From Marilutibacter chinensis (GTDB taxonomy: Bacteria; Pseudomonadota; Gammaproteobacteria; Xanthomonadales; Xanthomonadaceae): a DNA stretch of 64,000 nucleotides. A program made the position numbers and the translations under genes. The stretch's first letter is position 1. Each line of letters starts with the position of its first letter. The DNA lies in assembly GCF_021725675.1 (NCBI RefSeq), contig NZ_JAKJPO010000009.1:62001-126000 (forward strand), written 5' to 3'. A model generated the notes under the pieces. The model did no database searches, was not told the origin of the DNA, and saw only the letters and a list, made by a program, of their open reading frames with translations. This document shows, one piece after another, positions 41,848 through 49,354 of this stretch.

Positions 41848-42882
41848 ATGCACCCCCTGCAGGCGATCGCCGGCATCGAACTGCCGGTCATCCAGGCACC
41901 GATGGCCGGCGTGCAGGACGAGGCGCTGGCGATCGCGGTCGCGAACGCGGGCGGACTCGGCTCGATGCCCTGCGCGATGCTCGGGCCGGAGCGGCTTGAG
42001 GTGGCACTGCAGCGCTTCGCGACGCTGCCGCGGCCGATCAACCTGAACTTCTTCTGCCACACGATGGCCGCGCCCGATCCCGCCCGCGAGCGGCGCTGGC
42101 GGCAGGCGCTGGCGCCCTACTACGCGGAACTGGGCATCGCGATGCCGGAGCCGACGACCGCAGGCGCACGACGGCCGATCGACGCCGCCACCGTCGACCT
42201 CATCGAGCACTATCGCCCGCGCATCCTCAGCTTCCACTTCGGGCTGCCGGCACCGGAACTGCTGCAACGGATCAAGGCCTGGGGCGCGACCGTGCTGGCC
42301 TCGGCGACCACGCCGGACGAGGGGCAGTGGCTGCAGCGCAACGGCGCCGACTTCGTGATCGCGCAAGGCATCGAGGCCGGCGGCCATCGCGGCCACTTCC
42401 TCGCCGACGATCTGTCCGGCCAGCGCCCCACCGCCGAGCTGGTCGCGGCACTGGTATCGACGCTGACGGTACCGGTGATCGCCGCCGGCGGCATCGGCGG
42501 CCGCGCCGATGTCGAAGCGCTGCACGCCGCCGGCGCCTGCGCCGTACAGGCCGGCACCGCCTACCTGCTGTGCCCGGAAGCGACCACCGGCGCCGTGCAC
42601 CGCGCGGCACTGCGGCAGGCAGGCCGCGACGCCGCGATCACCAATCTGTTCAGCGGCCGCCCCGCGCGCGGCCTGGTCAACCGGCTGATCCGCGAACTGG
42701 GCCCGATGTCCGACCTGCCCCCGCCCTTCCCCTGGGCCTCGCAGGCCCTGGCCCCGTTACGCGCCGCTGCCGAAGCCCGGGACCACGACGACTTCACCCC
42801 GTTGTGGGCGGGCAGTCAGCCTGGAGGCTTCGATGGACTCGACGCGGCGGCGGTGACACGGATGTTGGCAGGGGTCGAATGA
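41848..42882 (+). CDS. nitronate monooxygenase family protein
   Basis: 344 residues. FMN TIM barrel: VIQAPMAGVQDEALAIAVANAGGLGSMP, RPINLNFFCHT, ILSFHFGLPAPELLQRIKAWGATVLASATT, DFVIAQGIEAGGHRGHF, VIAAGGIGGRADVEAL and GTAYLLCPEA. Oxidises nitronates to carbonyl compounds and nitrite. It is the last locus gene before the low-GC island; a sugar role is not evident. Confidence 0.92.
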   Translation: MHPLQAIAGIELPVIQAPMAGVQDEALAIAVANAGGLGSMPCAMLGPERLEVALQRFATLPRPINLNFFCHTMAAPDPARERRWRQALAPYYAELGIAMPEPTTAGARRPIDAATVDLIEHYRPRILSFHFGLPAPELLQRIKAWGATVLASATTPDEGQWLQRNGADFVIAQGIEAGGHRGHFLADDLSGQRPTAELVAALVSTLTVPVIAAGGIGGRADVEALHAAGACAVQAGTAYLLCPEATTGAVHRAALRQAGRDAAITNLFSGRPARGLVNRLIRELGPMSDLPPPFPWASQALAPLRAAAEARDHDDFTPLWAGSQPGGFDGLDAAAVTRMLAGVE

Positions 42883-43209
42883 GGGACGCGACAGCCGGTG
42901 CGTTTGTGTGGCGGCTATCGGCCAAGAGCGGACGTTCCCTGACTTGCGCTGTGTCGCTTCTGGTGCCTGGGGCTCACCGCTACTCAGGATCAGGGGGACG
43001 CCGCTGGACCCGCGTGCAGCGTGCAGCCGCCGACCTAGTCGGCATTCCGTGGCACCGCATCCGCATCGACCGGCGGCGTCTTGAGCGTCGCCACCTTGCG
43101 TCCGGCGTGCGGTCCGGTGGCGATGCAGACAGGCACCTCGGCAGAACTCTGCCTTGATAGGCCAGATTCCCTGCCCCATGTGAATCCAGTCAGGAACAAG
43201 GAGTACGGC
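42883..43209. other. left flank of the low-GC island (327 bp, no gene)
   Basis: Holds CTATCGGCCAAGAGCGGAC (42915-42933), which matches 16 of 19 bases of the reverse complement of 46149-46167 at the other side of the island. Composition changes from host-like to lower GC toward the right end. AGGAG at about 43198-43202 serves the DUF3800 gene. I see no other gene. Confidence 0.55.
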
Positions 43210-44070
43210 ATGCACTTCTTCTACTTGGATGAGTCGGGTGACACGGGCGCGAATCTGGAGGACGCCCAGCAGCCGATATTTGTGCTTGGCGGGGTCAACC
43301 TCCGCGATGAGGGATGGAACACCACCTACGCCGCCTTGTCCGACGTGATTACCGGCTACTTCGGAGGCACACTCCCGACGGGCTTCGAGCTACACGGGTG
43401 CGAATTACTCTCGCCAAACGGAGAGGGACCGTTCGCAGGGCACCCGATTGACCGCCGCCTGCAGCTTGTCTGAGACCTCCTCAGCGTCACCGAGCAGCGC
43501 AAGCATCACGTCCACTATCTCGCACTAGACAAGCAGAAGCTGGCGACCGCCCTCGCTACCAACACGCCCGGCATTCCTGCCCACGCCAGCACGCCCTACA
43601 CCCTCGCGTACGACTACATGATTACCGAAGTCGACCAGAGGGTCGCTGAGGACCTAGGCCGGTCAGCAAGAGGGATGCTGATTATCGACAAGAAGGATGA
43701 GCACACCGATGCAATTACGGAAATCACCGAACGCCGCCGCTTCGGAGCCCCGGTTGCTTGCCGAACGAAGTGGATTGCCGAGTTCAGTTACCCCCTCGAC
43801 TCGAGGCGCAACCTGCTAGTCCAGCTGTCGGACCTAGTCATTCTGTGCCTCAGGCGCTTCTTCGAGATTGAGGGCGGCTACAAGCCCGACGCTCCAGAAG
43901 TCGTGCGGCAGTTCTACGCCGAGTGCTTCCTGCGCCTACACCAGAGAACGCCGGTTAAGACACTTGCCCCGCACAAGGGCGCAGCCAACGCAGCGCTCAA
44001 CGCCTTGATTGACTCCGCGTGCTGTCGTCCAGCTCGGAACGTTGCCAGAAGGTACGGACTCCCTGCCTAG
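43210..44070 (+). pseudogene. DUF3800 protein interrupted by one in-frame TGA
   Basis: Start MHFFYLDESGDTGAN is the typical DUF3800 opening, with AGGAG ahead of the ATG. The frame runs 87 codons to TGA at 43471-43473 and then continues in the same frame, open for 198 codons, with the expected later blocks GMLIIDKKDEH and LLVQLSDLVILCLRRFFE. Thus a single nonsense codon separates two intact halves; TGG (Trp) to TGA would explain it. DUF3800 proteins have an RNase-H-like fold with Asp residues in the LDESGD, IIDKKDEH and QLSD segments and, from memory, are among proteins associated with retron reverse transcriptases. A base-call error is possible. Confidence 0.8.
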
Positions 44071-44103
44071 GCCACGGGGCGGCACCACGGCCTGCGCCCC
44101 ATT

Positions 44104-44124
44104 ATTCACCATCAGTGAATTTTT
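44104..44124 (+). terminator. rho-independent terminator after the DUF3800 gene
   Basis: ATTCAC (44104-44109), loop CATCA, GTGAAT (44115-44120), then TTTT and ATT. A short stem in AT-rich DNA 34 bases after the stop codon. Confidence 0.6.
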
Positions 44125-44125
44125 A

Positions 44126-44154
44126 TTGACTCTTGGCGGCGGACCCGCTAGGCT
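44126..44154 (+). promoter_or_regulatory. promoter of the predicted retron RNA
   Basis: TTGACT (44126-44131), spacer of exactly 17 bases, then TAGGCT (44149-44154). The expected start is about 44160, immediately before the first hairpin of the putative non-coding RNA. It could also drive the three downstream genes. Confidence 0.6.
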
Positions 44155-44159
44155 GTGTT

Positions 44160-44450
44160 CCAAGGCCGAGTGCTACCGCTCGGTTGAGTTCTCGCAGCAG
44201 CGTTTGTCACTTCAATTTCAGCAGCAAGAGCTAGTTATCCGGCCCAGCAGCATCGGGCCGCCCCCAGACCATTGATGGGGCTTTGCCGCTTGGCGACGTC
44301 GGACTTCGGCCCGCGTCGTCGTTAGACCTCGGACCGTCGATGACGGCGTCGAGCAAGAGCGTCGAATGGTGATTGGCTTGTTGTATCGAGTTGGCCCCTT
44401 CCGGCTACTTGCTACTGACGGCGGGCAATGTCGCCCGGATTGAAGAGACA
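44160..44450 (+). ncRNA. candidate retron msr-msd RNA region (boundaries uncertain)
   Basis: No reading frame is supported between the DUF3800 gene and the 77-aa gene. The stretch starts just after a sigma-70-like promoter and holds several hairpins: CCGAGTG-ctac-CGCTCGG (44166-44183), CGGCCC-N9-GGGCCG (44240-44260), GGCGACG-N15-CGTCGTC (44292-44320) and CCGTC-gat-GACGG (44334-44346), plus CGGGC-aatgtc-GCCCG near 44424-44440. Retron RNAs lie upstream of their RT and consist of such stacked hairpins. I could not identify a convincing a1/a2 end pairing or branching G by eye, so exact ends are open. Confidence 0.5.
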
Positions 44451-44453
44451 GTT

Positions 44454-44687
44454 ATGAACGCCAATGCGCGTGAGAACAGCATCAGGGTGCTGAAGCAGCT
44501 TCTTGATGTGTACCAAGGCCAGCTCGATGCAGGTGTCGTAAGCGAAGTCCGTGAAGTGATTGCAGCGCTGGAACAGAGCCGAGACGGTTCACGCGGTACC
44601 CCCCGGGGCGACTTGGGGCTGAGTGTGCTGAGGGTGATGGGCGAAGTTTTGAAGCTCGTTACCAACATCACCAACCTGATGAACTGA
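44454..44687 (+). CDS. 77-aa protein of unknown function in the retron module
   Basis: Starts MNANARENSIRVLKQLLDVY after GAAGAGACAGTT. The N-terminal half is strongly helical (LKQLLDVYQGQLDAGVVSEVREVIAALEQ) and the C-terminus is amphipathic or hydrophobic (LGLSVLRVMGEVLKLVTNITNLMN), which could bind a membrane or another protein. An upstream in-frame ATG at 44373 would overlap the predicted RNA and is less likely. 67 bases before the HTH gene. I do not recognise it; it might be the retron effector or an antitoxin-like partner. Confidence 0.6.
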   Translation: MNANARENSIRVLKQLLDVYQGQLDAGVVSEVREVIAALEQSRDGSRGTPRGDLGLSVLRVMGEVLKLVTNITNLMN

Positions 44688-44754
44688 ACAGGTCAACCGG
44701 CAGGCACGTGACTAAGACTGACACAACAAGCCTTTCATGTTTGGAGCCACGTAG

Positions 44755-45051
44755 ATGAACCTCGGCAGCGCCATCCAGATGTGCAGAACCAGACGCCAGC
44801 TGAGTCAGGCAGAACTCGCCCGACTGGCTGGCTGCTCGGTCTCGTACCTCTCGATGCTGGAGAACTCGAAGAGAGACCCAACTCTGTCGATGGTCCAGAG
44901 CATTGCGAACGGCCTTCAGGTTCCACTCGAAATCCTCTTCTTCCTCGGCGCAGAGAAGGGCGAGCTGTCAGGCATCGACCGAGAGCTGGCTGGCCAATTG
45001 GCCATGACGGCACTGGAAATCCTGAATGAGCGACCCGCAGCGAAGGCCTAG
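44755..45051 (+). CDS. Cro/C1-type helix-turn-helix protein
   Basis: 98 residues. Residues 1-60 are a standard XRE HTH: LGSAIQMCRTRRQLSQAELARLAGCSVSYLSMLENSKRDPTLSMVQSIANGLQVPLEILFFLG. The short C-terminal helix (GIDRELAGQLAMTALEILNE) is likely for dimerisation. GGAG lies 8 bases before the ATG. It overlaps the RT gene by 26 bases. Cro/C1-type HTH proteins are known retron-associated partners, where they may be regulator or third component. Confidence 0.85.
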   Translation: MNLGSAIQMCRTRRQLSQAELARLAGCSVSYLSMLENSKRDPTLSMVQSIANGLQVPLEILFFLGAEKGELSGIDRELAGQLAMTALEILNERPAAKA

Positions 45052-46039
45052 GTACCCACATCAGCGTATCCAGAGCGTGGCAAGTCTCTCTGCCGCGCTG
45101 AATGTGCCCGAAGGCGAGCTTGCAGCCATCGCCAAGATTGCCTCCTCGCAGTACCGGAAAGCCAAGCCCATCACCAAAGCGGATGGCAGTGTTCGGCAGC
45201 CTTGGGATGCTCTACCGCCGCTCAAGCGCGTGCAAAAGCAGATTCAAGCCAAGCTTCTTCGCAGAGTCGAGTACCCATACTACTTGACCGGAAGCCTCCC
45301 GGGGAAAAGCCCCCGGGAGAACGCGAGCCTTCACACCAAGCCCGCGATAATCATCACCGAGGACATAGCCCGCTTCTTTCCAACGACCCGGGCTGAGCTT
45401 GTTCACGGGGTCTGGGCGGGACTCTTCGGCTTCTCGGAGGAAGTCGCAGGAATCCTCACCGCACTGACCACGAAGGATGGATTTCTCCCCGAGGGTGCCC
45501 CAACCAGCTCCTACCTCGCCAACCTGGTCTTCTGGGACTGCGAACCGCGAATAGTCGACCAGCTTGCTCAACTGGACGCGACTTACTCCCGATACGTCGA
45601 TGATGTGACGGTCTCGTCATCGAAAGCCCTGACTCCTGTCGAGATTGCGCGATGCATGGCGATTGTCTACGGCATGTTCGGCTCTCGGGGCTACAAGGCC
45701 AAGAGGAGGAAGCACGAGATTGTCCGTGCTAACGCCCCTATGCGTGTCACCAAGCTTGTGGTCAACAAGCGGCCCGCCCTTCCAAAGGCAGACCGGAAGG
45801 CAGTTCGAGCCGCTGTCTACAAGCTTGAGGGAATAGTCAACAGCGGGCAGCCATTGCCTGATGACATTCAAACCCTGCTGAACAGCGCGAGCGGGCGCGT
45901 CTCACGACTGGGCCAGTTCCACCCGACCCAAGCTGCTCCACTGAAGGCCAGAATCGCGACGATCCGTGAGCGTCTTGCTCATCTCAACGATTCCTTAGCG
46001 CTTACTGGTCACGGACAGAAGACTCCATCGAAAAGCTGA
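45026..46039 (+). CDS. retron-type reverse transcriptase
   Basis: 337 residues, a normal retron RT length. NASLH at 99-103 fits the retron NAxxH motif, directly before RT block 3 (ITEDIARFF, catalytic Asp113). LPEGAPTSSYLANL at 154-167 is block 4, YVDD at 190-193 holds the other two catalytic Asp residues. The region-Y motif reads VTK at 241-243 where most retron RTs have VTG. There is no maturase, HNH or integrase domain, which argues against a group II intron. The enzyme would copy part of the RNA upstream into branched msDNA. It starts inside the HTH gene (26-base overlap). Confidence 0.9.
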   Translation: MSDPQRRPRYPHQRIQSVASLSAALNVPEGELAAIAKIASSQYRKAKPITKADGSVRQPWDALPPLKRVQKQIQAKLLRRVEYPYYLTGSLPGKSPRENASLHTKPAIIITEDIARFFPTTRAELVHGVWAGLFGFSEEVAGILTALTTKDGFLPEGAPTSSYLANLVFWDCEPRIVDQLAQLDATYSRYVDDVTVSSSKALTPVEIARCMAIVYGMFGSRGYKAKRRKHEIVRANAPMRVTKLVVNKRPALPKADRKAVRAAVYKLEGIVNSGQPLPDDIQTLLNSASGRVSRLGQFHPTQAAPLKARIATIRERLAHLNDSLALTGHGQKTPSKS

Positions 46040-46148
46040 GCCGAGCGGCTCGAAGAGCAGCATCAGCTTTGGACAAAGCGCGTTTCCGCGCGTCTGCTAT
46101 CCCCCGCTACTGATTTGCGAGCTCGACTTCGGCGCAGCGATCTCGAAG

Positions 46149-46167
46149 TCCGCTTTGGGCCGAAAGC
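46149..46167. repeat. right-side partner of an imperfect 19-bp inverted repeat flanking the island
   Basis: GTCCGCTTTGGGCCGAAAG; its reverse complement matches 42915-42933 at 16 of 19 positions. It is itself near-palindromic (CGCTTT-gggcc-GAAAGCG), a type seen between genes in many proteobacteria, so it may be a mobile-element end or just a common intergenic hairpin. Confidence 0.45.
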
Positions 46168-46175
46168 GACCGCAC

Positions 46176-49013
46176 TTACAACCCCAGTTCCACCTCCACC
46201 CCGTCCATCACCCGCGGCGCATCCGCGTCCCCACCACCAAAACTCATCGGCCCTGCCTCGGGGGCGAGCGGACGGTAGCCGCCGTCGTAGTCCCAGGTGG
46301 TGAGGTGGAGGATGGCGCCGTCGAGGCTGTCGATCGAGCCGAACGCGGTTGCGGGGAAGGTCGCGGTGACGGTGTTCGCGGCGCGGTCGACCGCAATCGT
46401 CGGCACCGGGGTGACGGCTGCGCCTTCGTTGTCGGCATCGGCGCCTTGTGCGCGTGTCAGCACGTTCGACCAGCCATGCGCGCGCCAGCGGTAGTGCCAG
46501 CGGCGGCCGTCGGGCAGGGTCGCGTGCTGCTGCGGCATCGCGGTGGCGCCGCCGTCGCGGCCGGGCAGCGACAGGTAGGCGGTGAACGCGACATGGTCGA
46601 AGCCGTTGGCCGGGTGCCAGGCGTCGCTGAGGCCGGCCATCGTGATCTCGATGCGCAACGCACCGCCCGCGCTCCACGTGCGGACGCGGCGGATGTCGGC
46701 CGGGCGCAGCTCGCGCCAGCCGGGGTCGGTCGGATAGCGGTAGCCGCCATCCGGGCCGTGGTCGTCGCCGGCCGGATCGGTCCGGTCGGCGAGCAGCCGC
46801 CAGTCGAGGGCGACGCGGAATTCGCCGGCGGCACTGGTCGCGCCGCTGACCGGGTCGTAGGCGACCACGCGGTGGACGATCGCCGGGTCGACCATCGCGT
46901 CGGTGCGGATGCGGGCCTGCCAGCGGCCGTCCCTGGCGACCGCGACCGGCTGCGCGGCGCCGAGGTCGCCGTCGACGACCAGGCGGATGGATTCCAGCCC
47001 CGGCGCGGTGCCATGCACCTCGAAATCCCTCGTGACTGCTTGCTGGGGCAGCGGATGCAACTGGAGGCACGGTGCGGCGTCGCCGGCATTCCCATCCTTC
47101 CCTCCCGACGGCCCGGCCCGGTGGCACGGCCATCGGGCGTTCGCCGGGCCGCGAGCCGATGGCTCGCAGTCGGCTCTTCTCTCCCGTCCGCAAACGGCGG
47201 GATGTACAGAGCGGTCGTGCGCGGCATGAGGCGCAGGAGCGGAATCGGCAGAAGAAACAGGCGGTGACGCAACCCGCCAGACCTCGCCGCTGCGCGCGGG
47301 CAGCACCAGGGTGACCGTGCCGTCGGCGCCGACGATCAGGTCGCGCGGCGCGCCGTCGATCGCGAACGCGCCCTGCAGTCGGGTGCCGGACGGAAGGCTG
47401 GTGTCGAGATTGTCGACCAGCACCTCGTGGTCGGCGCTGTTGAGAATGACGAGGGCGGTCTCCTCGTTCGGAGCGGCTGCGTCGTCTCCCGAAGCGCCGG
47501 GATCCAGCGCCAGCCGCCATGCGATCGCGCCGGCGCGCGCCGGGTTGGACGCCAGCACCGTCGGCGTGCCGCGCGAGAACACCCGGTCGCCACGGCGCAG
47601 TGCGATCGCGCGTTGCAGGTAGCGGTACAGCGGCGTATCGGTGGCGAAGCGGTCGCGGCCGCCGCTGCCGTGGCCGGCCGCGAACATCGCCGGGCGCTGC
47701 GTGTCGAATCCCTGTTCGGTGCCGTAGTAGATCACCGGGATGCCGGGCAGGGTCAGCATCGCCAGCAGCGCCTGCTTCAGCCCGGCCTCGCTGCCGCCGG
47801 CGAGGAAGCGATCGACGTCGTGGTTGTCGACGAAACTCGGCATCCGCCACGGGTCGGCGTGCACGGCCATCATCGAACCGATCCGGTGGGCGAGCTCCGC
47901 GCTCGGCCTCCCGCGCGCGAACACGTCGCCGAGGCTGCCGTACAGCGGAAAGTTGATCATCGACGGCAGCCCGCCGGGCGTGCGCATGTAGGCATCGAGC
48001 TTGCGCGCCTGCGCGTCGGCGAACGGCTTGTCGGTGCCGAAGCCCTCGCCGAACGCGAGGAATCCGTCGCGGCCGGTATCGGCGGCGACGCGGACGACGC
48101 CCGGCACCTGGACATCGTCGGCGTGCAGGAAATCGGCGAAGAATCCCGCCGGCACGTGGAACGCGGTATCGACGCGGAACGCATCCACGCCGATATCGCG
48201 GATCCAGTCGCCGTAGGTCTCGCGCAGCGCGCGGCGCACGGCCGGGTTCTCCGTGTCCAGATCGTCGAGGTCGGCCAGCTGGTGGTCGAGCTCCTGGCCG
48301 CGGTCGGTGTAGTCGGCGATCGGCGGCGTCCAGTGGTAGATCGCGGCTTCGCGGTCGCCGGCATCGCCGGGGTCGTTGCGGTCGAATGGCGGCTGCGTCG
48401 GCGCGCGCCGGCCCTGCGCGTCCTCGCGCAGGCGGCAGCGGTCGGCCGCGGTGTCCGCGGGTCCGGCCGCGTCGCAGGCGATCCAGTCGCCGGTGTGGTT
48501 CACCACCACGTCCTGGATCAGATACATGCCACGGGCATGCAGCGCGCGCGACAGCGCCTTGTAGTCGTCGCGGGTGCCGTAGTGCGCGTCGACCTCGGAA
48601 AAGTCGCTCGCCCAGTAGCCGTGGTAGCCGCTGAAGCTGCGCGACGGGTTCAGCCACTGGTTCGCGACCGGCGGGGTGATCCACAACGCGGTCGCGCCCA
48701 GCCCCTGGATGTAGTCCAGCCGCCGCGCCAGCCCGCGCAGGTCGCCACCGCTGTAGCGGCTGCCGTCGGCCGGGTCGTACTCGCCCGCGCCCTGGTCGTT
48801 GTTGGACGGATCGCCGTCGTCGAAGCGGTCGATCATCGCGAAATAGACGACCTGGTCGCGCCAGTCCGGCGACGGCACGTGCAGGCCGTCCGACGCCGCG
48901 GCCGGCGCCGCCAGCGCGGCGGCCAGCAGTACGAGCGGAAGTCCCGGCATCCGCTTGCGTGCCCGACGGGTCGCACCGTCGGCGGATGCGGCAGATTTGG
49001 ATCGATCCTGCAT
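46176..49013 (-). CDS. GH13 alpha-amylase with C-terminal glucodextranase-type domain
   Basis: 945 residues with signal peptide (LPLVLLAAALAAPAAA). Catalytic Asp282 (FRVDTAFH), Glu323 (AFGEGFG) and the Asp of VDNHDVDR. After the barrel and domain C (ends about 580), a strange 60-residue segment (about 583-646: APAPHAAHDRSVHP, CGRERRADCEPSARGP) contains a copy of the palindromic repeat family seen near fabG. Then an Ig-like part (DFEVHGTAPGLESIRLVVDG) and a DOMON/glucodextran_C-like domain (RRVRTWSAGGALRIEITMAGLSDAW). Excellent GGAGAAGGG site before the ATG. Divergent from the TonB receptor. Confidence 0.9.
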   Translation of the reverse strand: MQDRSKSAASADGATRRARKRMPGLPLVLLAAALAAPAAASDGLHVPSPDWRDQVVYFAMIDRFDDGDPSNNDQGAGEYDPADGSRYSGGDLRGLARRLDYIQGLGATALWITPPVANQWLNPSRSFSGYHGYWASDFSEVDAHYGTRDDYKALSRALHARGMYLIQDVVVNHTGDWIACDAAGPADTAADRCRLREDAQGRRAPTQPPFDRNDPGDAGDREAAIYHWTPPIADYTDRGQELDHQLADLDDLDTENPAVRRALRETYGDWIRDIGVDAFRVDTAFHVPAGFFADFLHADDVQVPGVVRVAADTGRDGFLAFGEGFGTDKPFADAQARKLDAYMRTPGGLPSMINFPLYGSLGDVFARGRPSAELAHRIGSMMAVHADPWRMPSFVDNHDVDRFLAGGSEAGLKQALLAMLTLPGIPVIYYGTEQGFDTQRPAMFAAGHGSGGRDRFATDTPLYRYLQRAIALRRGDRVFSRGTPTVLASNPARAGAIAWRLALDPGASGDDAAAPNEETALVILNSADHEVLVDNLDTSLPSGTRLQGAFAIDGAPRDLIVGADGTVTLVLPARSGEVWRVASPPVSSADSAPAPHAAHDRSVHPAVCGRERRADCEPSARGPANARWPCHRAGPSGGKDGNAGDAAPCLQLHPLPQQAVTRDFEVHGTAPGLESIRLVVDGDLGAAQPVAVARDGRWQARIRTDAMVDPAIVHRVVAYDPVSGATSAAGEFRVALDWRLLADRTDPAGDDHGPDGGYRYPTDPGWRELRPADIRRVRTWSAGGALRIEITMAGLSDAWHPANGFDHVAFTAYLSLPGRDGGATAMPQQHATLPDGRRWHYRWRAHGWSNVLTRAQGADADNEGAAVTPVPTIAVDRAANTVTATFPATAFGSIDSLDGAILHLTTWDYDGGYRPLAPEAGPMSFGGGDADAPRVMDGVEVELGL
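47135..47168 (-). repeat. palindromic repeat element inside the amylase gene
   Basis: GGGCGTTCG-ccggg-ccGCGAGCC-ga-TGGCTCGCA matches the core of the 67-bp tandem repeats at 4928-5099 in most positions. It encodes about residues 615-626 of the amylase and keeps the frame open. Confidence 0.75.
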
Positions 49014-49128
49014 TCCCTTCTCCTCCGATGCCGGCCGCCGTGCGCCTGCCGGAACGGTCAGGCTCGGCGGATGCCCGTCGCGGCGTGCGGCCGCCACATA
49101 TTCCATAGCGGCGCCATCGCGGAACGGC

Positions 49129-49142
49129 TGCAAACGTCTGCA
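49129..49142. promoter_or_regulatory. putative LacI-family operator 3
   Basis: TGCAAACGTCTGCA, a near-perfect palindrome (12 of 14 bases match the reverse complement). Eight bases from operator 4, so two dimers may bind side by side between amylase and TonB receptor. Confidence 0.7.
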
Positions 49143-49149
49143 GGATCGG

Positions 49150-49163
49150 TGAATACGTTTGCA
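49150..49163. promoter_or_regulatory. putative LacI-family operator 4
   Basis: TGAATACGTTTGCA, identical in reverse complement to the site at 33395. Together with operator 3 it is positioned to repress both divergent genes. Confidence 0.78.
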
Positions 49164-49354
49164 ACGCCGATTGTGCAGCTGCACCCGCGTCTACTATCGC
49201 CCAACGCCAGATCCCGGACCGGCCTCGACGCCGGGTCCGCGATGCCGCCGGGGGCGGCGTCCGAGGCGATTTTTCGGGCCTGCCGGAACAAGGACGCGCA
49301 GACGTCCGCCGTTCAACCCACCGGCGGCCATTACCAACCGTGTGGAGGGGAAGC

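Larger units (their letters stand above)
49014..49354. other. divergent control region, amylase / TonB receptor (341 bp)
   Basis: Contains both operator copies at 49129-49142 and 49150-49163. A TACTAT at 49192-49197 could be the -10 of the receptor gene, with a poor -35 (TTGTGC, 15-bp spacer). The remaining 150 bases form the leader of the receptor; I see no gene in it. Confidence 0.55.

Noticed and set aside
43471..43473. TGA as selenocysteine or programmed read-through in the DUF3800 gene
   Set aside because: No selenoprotein of this family is known to me, no SECIS-like hairpin is obvious right after the codon, and a TGG-to-TGA change is simpler.
45026..46039. Group II intron or diversity-generating retroelement RT
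   Set aside because: No maturase/HNH domain or intron RNA ends, and block 4 is EGAPTS, not the GxxxSQ form of DGR enzymes; no template/variable repeat pair was seen.
42883..46175. Prophage or integrative element with integrase and tRNA site
   Set aside because: No integrase, transposase or tRNA gene is visible in or beside the island.
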